Both the position numbers and the translations under genes were made by a program. A DNA stretch of 64,000 nt from Euborellia annulipes (lineage: Eukaryota; Arthropoda; Insecta; Dermaptera; Anisolabididae). The stretch spans positions 45,001 to 109,000 of the forward strand of contig JAKCPI010021856.1 of the NCBI GenBank assembly GCA_023213315.1, written 5' to 3'. Every line of letters starts with the position of its first letter. Position 1 is the first letter of the stretch. The notes under the pieces are model-generated. The model worked only from the letters and a program-made list of their open reading frames with translations, had not been told where the DNA came from and did not search any database. Below, one piece after another: positions 23,501 to 35,790 of this stretch.

Positions 23501-26500
23501 TTGCCTTGGCCTTATTTACGAAGCTTCAAATTCTAATTTTAAAAGCACTGAATTCTCATTTTGGAGTTTTTTTTTTTTTATTTTATAATCTAGTATATAT
23601 ACATGTATATGTGATTCGGAAAGTGGAAAGGGACCTCTTGGCGAAATAAAGTTATCGGTACGGGCATTTTAGTCGAATTAGGTCAAAAATATCGATTTTT
23701 GGGTTTTGATTGAAAACTATTCTTCAAATTTCCTTTACAAGTTTATTCGGTAATTTTAGCGATGAGAATCCGATAAATAGCCTATTACAAAATAATCGAT
23801 AAATAAACCTTAAATATAGTAAATAGTTTTTTATTTGTGTGTTTAAATAGGTTTTTCTCAAAACCCCGTTTTTTATATCTCTAACTTTGAGAGGCTGTAA
23901 CCTTTTTATTTTTTGAGATATCATAGAATTTTGGTCTTAAAATGTTCAGGGAATTATCCTCTACAAAAAAATATCAATTTGTGAAATTTCCGACATTTTC
24001 ACATTCACTTTCCGCATCACATATAGCTATAAAGAAAGCTTCAATTATAATTTTTTATTATTTTAGAAAATGAATGCTCAACGGACTCCCTCATCTACAT
24101 CAGATGAACGGGAATTAATCCAGCAAGCGTTAACTCCTCACCGTAATTCTTTTATTCTTCAAGATAATGATGATGAAAAGGAAGACGAAGAATCTCAAGA
24201 CAGCGAAACTTCTTAGTAATAAAAATTTTATTTATGTTTATAATTTTGAAATAAACATGTTACTTTCACAAATAAGTTATTTGATGTTTATTTTGTTCTT
24301 TTATAGTCATGAAGAAGATGAGATCGAAAAGCATGCTCCATCTATGGTCCCTGTTTCAAAAGCAGTTGTTGAAACAGATGATTTTGAGTATAAGGATGAC
24401 TTCGAAAGTGATCGCGAGAGCGTCGGCAGTGCGCCTCCCACGCCTCTAAGTAATTTAATATCAGCATTGATCTATTAATATAAATGCATGATTTACGAAT
24501 GTATAAATAAAATAGGGGAGAGTTGATACAATCGTATCTCTTAACTTTGGGAAGCTCTTGTGCTCAAATATTTCAGTATTTTTACTTTCTCTTACCCTAT
24601 ATATGAAATATAGATAGATAGATATTTATTTAACAGTCGGGATAGAGCTAGATAGCTTCATTGGCCCTCTAAGAGCAAAAATACATTGGGGTCCGCTATA
24701 TACATTTAATCTTTATTGGTTTAAGATTTATGAGTGATGACGAGAAACATATAATAAAAACACCACCATGACGCTGTCTTTTCGGCAAGGATGTAGGGAG
24801 GGATGGGCGTTAATCAGTTACATGTATTTGAAATACAAGATACCAAATACAATATTAATTGGTATTTTGTATCTCGTTACAGCATTGGCAAAGTAATTGC
24901 TATCTTGTATTTCGTTACATTTTTAGTAATTGGTATCTGAAATTCGAGATACCAAATACTTTTTTTTTTTAATTTGCCGCAGTATAAGAATCTTGCAGAG
25001 GGAGCTGAAATCGTTTTAATTTATTTAATATTACTGTATGTATGTAATCGTCGTGTGGGTTCTCTGCTCTGAATCTTAGTAAAAACCAGTAAAGAGAAGT
25101 CAATCAAAACGCCAAATTTTCACTCTTCGTTAAAAAACTTTTTGCTTTCTTCTTTCAACCAGCTCTCAAAGACTAAATCTTTGTTCTTCTGCCCCAGTTG
25201 AAAGATTGTTTTCATTTGCGGGTTTATTCATTCTCCATCAAGGTCCAGATTATCCGACAAAACTTTTGAAAACTTGGTTTTTTCAAACCTTTTCATATTT
25301 TTATAAATAAATTTTTTTAGTGTCATGAATAATTTTATTGTTTTCGATTTTCCAAAGGTATTCTCCAATATAAGTTTAGCTGCCACTTTCCTAAACTAAA
25401 TTTATTTAGGGTTCCAGATAGAGCCCTGCACGGGCCGATTTTTTTTGGCCGGTCCGTGTCGTATTTTTTTGACTTCCCTCCCGTACCCGGCCCGTAATTT
25501 TTTACCATTCTTCAGGCCCGCCCGGAATTTTTTCAAACCTGCCCATACCCGCCCGAGATTTAGTGAATGAATGAACGAATGTCTATTAAAATTAAATATA
25601 CAAATTAAACACTAGGTTATTTGTTTCAAAGGTTTTATTAATTAAAAATTAACACTTAATACTATTTTCGACATTTCTTGTCATCATCAGAATGATCTTC
25701 TGATGATGACAAGAAATTGTCGAAATATATTAAGTGTTAATTTTTAATTAATAAAACTTGAAACAAATAACCTAGTGTTTAATTTGTATATTTAATTTTA
25801 ATTTACAAAATGTTTCAACGAGAACGAACGGTCGAAAGTTTAAATCTTATTAGAACGAATGTCTAATAATTTTTAAATAAAATTTCATTTGCATGCTCGT
25901 CCGCCCGAACCCGTTTATTTAGACTTCTACCCTCCCGTATCCGCCCGTAATTTTTTCATGGCCTCCAAAGCCGGGGGGGGGTAAGGCCTACGGCCAACCC
26001 TACCCGTGAGGCTCTAGTTCCAGAATTACCCCTGCAAAAAGTATTTTAAAATCAAGGAAAAATTTGTTTGTAATTGGTATTTTCAATGTATTTGAAATAC
26101 GTAATTGGTATTTTGTATCTCGTTACACAAACCCGTGAATAATTGGTATCTTGTATTTCGTTACAAAAATCTGAAGTAATTGGTATTTTGTATCTCGTTA
26201 CTCAAAATCGAGTAACTTGCCCATCCCTGGATGTAGGGAGAAAAACAAAAACAATATTTTTTATTTTTCCCCAGAAATCGAGGCTGAATTCCTTGTTCGC
26301 ATGGGAAGACCATTCCAGAGACGAATGGACTCTACCCTGAACGATCAACGATCGCCCCTATAAAGTCCGGTGACTAGCCTGTAGTTTGGAGCCCAAGTAA
26401 TTGAAGTAGTCCCTTAAATAGGCGGGACACTCCCCGGCCAAAACCCTCCAGACCAGCCTCAAACAGGCCACGAAACGAAGCTCAGCTACCCTTAGCCATT

Positions 26501-29500
26501 GTAAAAAAAATCGGACATCCTAATAAATTAAACTTTTGTATTATTTTTGACGACAAATGAGATTAACAGACAAAATCAGCAAAAAAAGCTCGTTTATGCA
26601 TCATTTGATATATTGATGAAAAGAGAAAAATATCTGAAGTTAGTAGCAGTATTAAATTTAATTAGAATAGCAGTATTAAATTTTTTTGGCCTCCAACCTT
26701 CGGTAAATTAGCCACGATATTGATTAGATCTGACGTTATTTTTTCCTCGCGCAATTGTCAGAACTAGGAGATTTGTTATGAGGGGCTAAATTTAATTTGT
26801 CGCCCCCTCCTTATTAATAGTATAATATGCCGCCCCTCTCCCCCCTCGCCGTTATTGTAACTAAGCCAAATTGATTTTAAAATTTTAATCTTTCTTTAAA
26901 TTTGAGTCTAAAATTTTTCAGCCTCTAAAATTTTGACACTCTAGGCTCTGGCATCATGAGCCTAATAATTGATTAATTTCTTGGATACCTTTGATTTTGC
27001 GATATGTTCACTTTTCAAACGAATTTACGAAGAGGCGAACTAGGTACGCGCCTGAGGTGGCAGAATTTGTGAAAAAACCTGCTTATTTACATAAAAAAGT
27101 AGGTATTTGATGTTGAAAAGGTATAGGTAATCAGAAGTCCATCAGCGTGTTAGGGTATTTCTCAGTGTTGGGGTGGTTGAAGGAAAGGGGGCGGCAAAAA
27201 GTCCACTGCCTAGAGGCGACAAATGCCTAAATCCGCAATTTCATATTGGTTTTTTGAACCACTTTTCCTATTTTGCCGCTCCCTGTTATCTGCCGCCCAG
27301 GGCAGATGCCCCCCCCCTCCCGTAGATCCGGCCCTGGCTCATCACATAAATTTGCTCTCTTTTTAAACAGAACATCTTTTTGAAAATTCTAAATAAATAT
27401 TGATATTAAGAATTATATATCGTCGCGAATTTTTTCTTCCACATGTTGCACTAATATATCTGTGACCACAACTACTTCGCAGACTTTCATTGTCTAATCC
27501 ACTTCCATTCGTCCTTATTGTTTCCAGCAGCAATTGAATAAATTCCTTGGTGGAAAACATTTAAGCGGCGATGATGTGAAACATGAAGAACAAGCTATTT
27601 TCATCACTGACGGAGGAAATGCTACAATTTTTATTTTTATTTTTTTTATTTGAAATTCTTAACAGGATCCCCGTTTATTTACCGGAGCTGCTTCCGTGCA
27701 CTAAGACACACACCTCAAACCCAACCGGCCTCTGGCCGTAACCATCATCTCGGGCATTTTTACCGTGAAGTTTGAACATTATTTCCTAGCTCTAACTCCA
27801 CCTCGAGCGTTCGTTTTTAGCTAGTAAACTAAGTCCTTATTTTTCTTAATAGTTCCACCCGGTTCCTTTTATCCAGACCTCTTCTATGCTAGGGAGGATA
27901 TCCTAGTTTGAGGAGGGACTCCCTCAGCACCGGCGTGTAGTCTACTCCTTTCGAAGAGGGAACCTTCTTTGTGTCCCTTCCACAGGACGGGATGTCACAA
28001 GAACTCCAAATGAGTAATCGTAATACCGCTTTTTTTTTTCAGATGTTCATCCAGAAGAAATTCTCCAATCTGCATTTAATCAAAGCGATTCCGAATCCAG
28101 CGAGAGTGAATCAGAACAACCACCAAAACCTCCTCCGGAAATGCAAGGTTGCATCGAGGAAATGCTCTCCACGTTGAAACCACGTTTGGAGAGAATGTGG
28201 GGTCCTTTTGAAGAGGAAATCGAGTCTCCACCTCCAGGAAAGGAAGAGAAAAATATTCAAGTCGAAGAAACTGTTGATCCTATTAACATACAATCACTTT
28301 CGTTACAAGTCCAAGCTCTTTGGGACCGGCTGGCTGCAACTACATCATCAATTAGCGCAATACAAAAACAACCTGAATTAGGTAATTGAACAAATTATTT
28401 CTTTCTATGAATATTAGAAAGGTGATATGGCTACTTTACATTTTTTTTTTATTTCCTTTCAGCTCCACTGCCACAAAAGGAATTAGTATTATCTCAAAAG
28501 CCAGAAATAAAAGAGACAGATTTTGATAAAAAAAAGATATTGAAATCAAGTTTAGAAAGAAACATAAGCGAAGACGAACAAGAAATAAAAGTGCATTCTT
28601 TTTCAAAAGATAAAGAAGATGAAAACAAAGAAAAAGAATTAATACCATCAAATCCTAATTCAGCGGTAAGTATAATATAACAAATCTGATGTGACTGGTC
28701 GCACAGCTCACAACTTTCTCTTACCTTCGGTAATCGAAAATTATCTTCTGTGCTTGTCACACCAGATTTTTTAAGTCGTAATATATTTAGTTTCCACCTA
28801 TATATTAAAATTGAAGATGTAAAATTTAAATGGAACGCCGTGGTGTAGTTGGTAGCGTGCTGGCCTTCTATACCAAGGGTTGCGGGTTCGAATCCCAAGC
28901 AGTCCGGTGCAATTGATACCACACCGATGCCCCGGAAAGGCTGGAGATCCTGGGCCCGATTCATGGGACCATGAGGCGCTTGGCCCACCAACAAAAAACA
29001 TAGTCTTGTTAAATCAATAAAGTATATATTTTAGCTGGTATTGTAATAAATGTTTTATTATTTATCTATTTTAATTCACCCAATTTTATGATATTAATAT
29101 TATTATTATTAAAATTTTCTAAATTTTAACATATTTTTTTTTCTAAAATATAATTTCTAATTGTAGGATGAATTTCTTCAATCGAATAGCGCTTTCGAGA
29201 TTTTGAATACGATCGCCGCCTCTCAAGAATATATTACTAACCTCTTAAAAACCTCTCAAAAGACAGAATTGAGAAGAGAAAAATCTCCAGATAATGTAAA
29301 GGATCTTTCAGAAAAGTCACTGCAAACGAGCCTCTCTCTTGCCTTCTCAGGACCCGAAATGGTAACTATCAAATATTTGCTTGGCCATTTTCAACCTTTT
29401 GTGAAATTAAACATTTTTCTTTAATGATCTGATAAAAATAATATTTTAATTGTTTTTTTTTTTTTTTTTTTAGCAAACTGTTGGATTACAAACTACAAAC

Positions 29501-32500
29501 TTGGAACAAGTGAATTTTCGGGAAATTTCTCTACAAACCCAGAACCCCCAAATGGTATTAATCTCACTTTTAAAATTATTTTAACATACTTTTCATTCAC
29601 TATTATTACATTTTTTTAGCAAGATGAGGGTCTTCAAACTAATGAAGAAATTCGATTTCAAGATATCGCTTTAAATACTTCTAGTCCTATTATGGTAAAT
29701 ATCTTCGATTATTTAAAATTTATTAATATTAAGGCATATAATGATGTTGAAAAAAACTAAAAAGATACTTGCTTGTCAAAGATTGGATTATTATATAGAA
29801 AACATTATATAGAAAGTTGAGGAAGAAGCAGCATCTAGAGAGATAAAAGATATTTTGTCCACTTTTTGAACGCCTTTCGAAACCATGATTAGGTCAAAAT
29901 TAATGGTATGATTTTAAGTTTGTTATTATAATTATGTTTATCTGAGAAATATCTTATTCATTTGATGTTGAAATCCCAAATGAATAAGAACCTTGCACAG
30001 TAAGATCTATTTTGTCCTTGATTGATTTGATTAGTTGTTCTGGGGCTTCTCTTTGCACTGCGACCTTCTAGATCAGATCTATTGTGCTCCCCGATCTAGG
30101 AATGGTTCGAATTCGGGTGATGTTTTACCCCTGAATTCCTATGTCCATCCCTCAGGCCCTAAGTGCCTGGAATTGGAGGGGATGTGTACTCCCTTTGCTC
30201 CAGCAGAGACGTTCGACTTCGGTTGAATTTTTTTCGGCAAGTTGGGTTCGAACTCGAGTGACATTTTACCTCGTATTACTAAGCCTCAGCTTATCCGATA
30301 AGCCACGCTCGCCTCTATTTTGTCCTTATGATGAACGCAATCTGCGCTCGAAACGGCGACAAAATCTTTTATTTGTCCACTTTGACTGCCACTTCTGCCT
30401 CATTTCTCTTTAATGCTGTTTTTTTCTTTAATATATTTTAAAATAATTAGAACAATGGCATGAAGTGGCAGCCAGGAAGGAGTGTCTCTAAATCAATGAA
30501 ACTCCCAAGAATTGGCTACGTTTCGGTCCAAATTTAATCGACCATCATCAGGCTATCGGGAGTTGTCATATTTAAATGTATAATAATATATTTATTCATA
30601 TGTTGATTTAGACTTGTTAATCACTTTTAAAATTATAATTTTGATACTGTACCAATATTTTTTTCCATTTACACTTAGATCTCCTAAGGTAGTAAAAATA
30701 AAATGATTCTTTTTTCTTTTTTCAGCAAGATGAAGCTCTACAAACAAGTGAACGTGAAGAGGCATGGTCAAATATTGTCCAAAATCTTAACGCCGAAGAT
30801 GCTGCAACTGCAAGAAGATATTCGCATAAAATCCCCAAAAAGAGCAATTTACTTGAAAAAGCCAATCCTTATGATTTGCCAAAACAAACGAATCGTGCCA
30901 AATCTTCTCTTGATGAGTCTGCTCAACAAACCTATTATGTTTCATCAGAAAAAATGAAGAAATCCCAAAGGAAACATTCTTCAAACAATCTGCGTCTTCT
31001 CTATCAGAATAATGCTGAGAGCAGACAGTCAGAAAATCAGCTTGAATCATCTCAAACTGATTCTATATCAGTATGTTTTTATTTGCTTTTTTTTTATTAG
31101 ATTATTGTCATTATATAGTTATCCTTTAAGGCGCTTCAGGAGGCAAGCTCTTGGCATGTTTTTGCCGATAAGATTGTGTTTGGGGTTGTTGCGTTAATGT
31201 GTGGATGGAGTGTTGGCAGACGGGTGGGTCCGGACTCCGATGAGAGTGGAGGAGCTCTCACTGAAAGTTCCAGGGGCCGTTGGAATAACGAGAGACCCCC
31301 CTGGACTTCAGCTGCCAATTTAGAATGGCTGCCCTCGGGTCAGGAATAATTTTTGTTAATAAAAAACAAAAGTTTGATGACGGAGGCAGAGTGTGTTTAT
31401 TCATTTATATAATTTTGATTATTTATTTACATAGTTCTTATTATTCATTTACATTTTTTCTCGCCAACTATATATATTTGTTGGCCTCAAATTTCACTCT
31501 CTTTTTAACACCTTAACTTTAAATGTCAGTCAAAAATTTATCTTAAATAATTTCAACTCACCCTTGACGGGTTCCCTTACACAGGCGGATTCTCCCAAGG
31601 GTTAGTGTCTCACTTTCGTTATTTTTTCACTTAAGTCCTTTGGCTCTGTGGGACACTACAGGGTCTTAGAAATTTATCCAAAAAGACAAACTATTACGAA
31701 AATTTGTCAACAGATGGCAGGACGGTCTCTATTTAATCTCATGTATTTGTTTGATTTTCTTTGATCTTTTAATAGCCTAATGAATAATTTATAAATATTA
31801 TTATATATTATATATCATTTATAACAGCAGAAAAAAATATAAACTTAAATATGGGCTTATACGTGATCTGATAATGCCGGCTGTTATCAAGCCTGCCATC
31901 TTTTGCAAGAGTGCTGAACTATTTGGCCGTTAATTTTTAAATAAATAAGAAATTTATTTTTGACTTTGCCACCATTTCATGTAATTATTATAGGTTGGAT
32001 ATTAATGATTTTTACATTTTTAGATTTAAAAATAAAAATTACAAATTTAATAATAGTTTTTAATTAATCGTAATTAAAAAAAAAGCATTCTATTATGTAA
32101 AATGCTCATGATAACACAATTTAAATAATTTTAAAAAAACCTAAAAAAAAAAATACTTTAAAATGTCTCAGTAGTTTCGGACTAAAGATTCCTCCTGAAG
32201 CCCTTAAAGACGGAGTTACATGATGTGTCTGACACTTCCCAACCTCATGATAATTTGTCACAATCGAGGCCTAACTTTAAATTACAAATTTCAAAAGTAG
32301 ACTCTCATGCCAAATTTAAGCTTGGTACACAATGCTACGAACACCTTCCAATGTTGTCAAAAAATCGCTTCTATAAGTTGTAGATATTTTAAAAAGCTTT
32401 AATTTAAAAAAAAAATTGAGGTCGATATATCTTCAAAATTGTGGCCGCTGTAAACTTTCAAAATAAGCATCCGGAGACGCGCACTTTGCGCAAGTTGGCA

Positions 32501-35500
32501 TTGGAAGCTCGTTGTTCACAGATCGACTACCTTATCTGACAAACTACATCGATTCGACTACATCTGACAAACTATCATGCGGCTAAAGTAAGGACCCATC
32601 GAGTAGCTCCAACTCAACTATAATATTTGATAAATGTCTTCAGATCTTAGTAGTATAAGTTTGAATAATTCGAATTTTTTTAAATATGAAATGTGATAAG
32701 ATCAGATAAATTTGGGGCTGGTAAATTTTTAGATTATTACTAAATTATAGCTTCAAATTTTCTTATCAAAGTCAAGAAAAGTATATATATTAAAAAAAAA
32801 ATATTTTAAATGAAAGAGTAGGGGATAGATGCATTTCAAGTTTTTATTGGTGAACATTATTCGAATTATTGTCATCTTAGAGTCACAACCATTCCACTTC
32901 TAAAGATGACAGTAATGTTGAAATACGTATAAAGTGTATTATTTCACCAATAAAAACTTGATACATATTACTGTATCATTTAAAATATTATTATATTATT
33001 ATTACAATGTTTTAACTAGAGCCTACGGTCAAAAGTTTAAAAAAAAAGACATTCGGTATATACTTTATTTTTTTTATTTTTTTTATTCTGTTGAAATAAA
33101 ATCTGTTTTTTTTTCTCAAAAATTAATTAATTGTTTCTAAATTATCTTTCATCATATTAAATCTTAGATAATCACGTGATTTCACTTTAATTAATGAGGA
33201 ATTATGTCTTCTGGGTGAAGGTCATCCGTCCCGAGCAATTAAAGAACGAAATAACGGACTTCGTGTCTACTGTTAAACAAGTCAACACCAATTTTATTAA
33301 TTACTTGCCGCGGCGGACCCTCGCCTTTTCTTATGAAAAAAAAGCTCCTGGGCTTGGCGTTGTTGGTAGCGCGCCTGCCTTGTATAGCAAGGAACTGGGG
33401 TTCGGCTCCCAGGCAATCCGATGATTTTATTTAAGTCATTTGGATACCAAATGGAATGAAAATAATTTTCCTGTAATCCCTAGAAGGTCCTCTTTAAGCA
33501 TAAAAAATTTCGTTTCGAAATTCCAACTGGAAGTTGCTCAAATAGATCGGGACAGACGGACATTAGCTCATTATATAAATAGATAAATAGATTCCCGTGA
33601 TCATCTACTAGGGCACTCAGAAGAAAAAACAATGTGATTTCTAAGTGGAGCAACTCGAAGTTCTTTGTAGCTTGTTTAGGTCAAAAGTCGTAGACTAAAC
33701 ACTCTATGTGAATAAAGGTTCACTTTTTGAATAATAAAAATTTCTCTGTCTTGGTCGAATTCCTCTTTAAAATTTTATATTCCAAAAATAGGGCCACAGA
33801 AACAGGGGAAAGCGAAGAGATTTTTCACCGGGAAGGCCAAAAATGCCAACAAAATTTAGTCAATTTAAAATGTTTAAAACAATGAAACGATTGTCTTCTG
33901 TTGAAGTATAAATTCTATTCTCACATTATCTCTCTGGGTCTCGAACATAAACTTCCCTTTCCTCTTTAAGCTCTGATCAGCAAATTCTTCTTACTTCTAT
34001 ATTCATTAGTATTTTTAATTTGACTTTTTGATTCATTTTCTTTACATAACAATTCCTCTTCTTGACTCTTTTATACATAACTTTATTATGCTTTTTAATA
34101 AAACCTAAAAATCAATTAGTGAATCTTTAAAATTAAATTTTATTCAAATTTGTACATTACGATTATCTAAATTGAACAATGATAAACGCTACTATTATTA
34201 TTAAACTAAACTAAACTTATTAAAAGATTTAAAAAATTAATTTCAGTTAAATAACAAAAAAAAAAAAAACCTTTCTTATTTTACCAACTTGTCAGAATCG
34301 AGAGCAAAATTTATTCTTTCTATTATGAACAATGGAAATGAAAATTCATGTTTCTATAAAAGTTTTAGCAGATAGCAGCACTAATCAAAGCAATTAACTA
34401 ACAATAATGGGAGAAACAAACTCTCCGTTTTGAAAGCATGTTGTAAGAAAATTAATTTTTTTATCAGGAGAATAGAAATGAAAGGAGTATTCTTTTATTG
34501 AAGAAGCTTTTTACAAGCTCCACCAGGTGGCAGCACTAATCAAATAAATTAATTTTTTCCTCAACTCCTCTTTGTCATATTTGAAAAAGATGAAGAAAAT
34601 TATTTTTTTCTACCAGGGGAATAGAAATGAAAGGAGTATTCTTTTATTGAAGAAGCTTTTTAAAAGCCCCACCAGGTAGCAGCACCAATCAAAGAAATTA
34701 ACTTTCCTCAACTCCTTCGCCATAGAATTATTTTTTCTACCAGGGGAATAGAAATGAAAGGAGTGTTCGTTTTTTTGAAGAAGCTTCTCAAAAGCCCCAC
34801 CAGGTAGCAGCACCAATCAAAGAAATTAACTTTCCTCAACTCCTTCGCCATAGAATTATTTTTTCTACCAGGGGAATAGAAATGAAAGGAGTGTTCGTTT
34901 TTTAGAAGAAGCTTCTCAAAAGCCCCATTAGATGGCAACACCAATCACATATATGTAGTTTGAGGCAAACATGAAATTAAAGAAGAAATATATCTTATTC
35001 TATTAGGAGAATAGAAATGAAAAGAGTGTTCTTTTTTAGAAGAAGTTTTTCAAAAGTCTCAACAGATGGCAATAGCACCCTACAATTTGATACCAACAAT
35101 TAACTCCTCTTCGTTTTTGAGATAGAATTAATAAGAAAATGTAATTTTTCAAATAGAAATTTAAAAAAAAAAGAGTGATTGTTGGTCCGGGAACATATCA
35201 TCTTCTTTCGATTAGGCTAAAAAAATTTGCCCCGGAGATAAATTCTCCTTCACAACTCTCATAAAAAAAACTATTTTAAATTATAAAAAAATATACTTTG
35301 AGAGTCAAATAGGATATAACTATAATATAATATTTTAATTTATTATTAATTAATAATTTGAATTTTTTCAGCTTTCCGAAGGCGAAGTAAGAATTGTAAA
35401 TGGACGAGTCTATCCATACATGTTTACGGTAATTATCTTATATTCACTAGAAATAAAATGTTATTCCTTATTTTCTTAATTATACAGTAGAAATTTTTAA

Positions 35501-35755
35501 ATAGAAGAATTAATTTTGTTTTTATTATTTTTAGGGTTCTATAAGTGAAGGTGAGGTTGTTTTTCAAACTTTAAGCGATCCATCCGACCATCCGGCTTCA
35601 TCCTCGACTACAGAAGAGGTATTTAGCTTCTGGCTTTACTCTGGCTTGGTGTAGTTGGTAGCGTGCTGACCTTCTATAGCAAGGGTCGCGGGTTCGGATC
35701 CCAGGAAGTCAGATGATTTTATTTAAGGCATTTGGACACCAAATCTATATAGACC

Positions 35756-35790
<35 letters not shown>

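Larger units (their letters stand above)
24798..26229. mobile_element. hAT-type element with 8-bp duplication GATGTAGG, host of two further insertions
   Basis: GATGTAGG flanks at 24790-24797 and 26230-26237. The ends are GAGGGATGGGCG and the inverse of TTGCCCATCCCTG. Near both ends the words GTAATTGGTATTTTGTATCTCGTTAC and related AATACA strings recur in opposite orientation as long subterminal inverted repeats. The element at 25419-26016 is inserted in it. Confidence 0.8.

Noticed and set aside
27531..27600. Possible exon after TTGTTTCCAG with an open frame
   Set aside because: The phase does not fit between exons 24307 (ends phase 1) and 28043. In the required frame a stop (GAATAA) follows at once.
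28832..28905. tRNA gene
   Set aside because: A and B boxes are good, but acceptor pairing is not evident and the sequence continues into a dispersed SINE body.
34610..34944. Two similar minus-strand frames that look like a duplicated gene
   Set aside because: They are the same 127-bp tandem repeat read twice.
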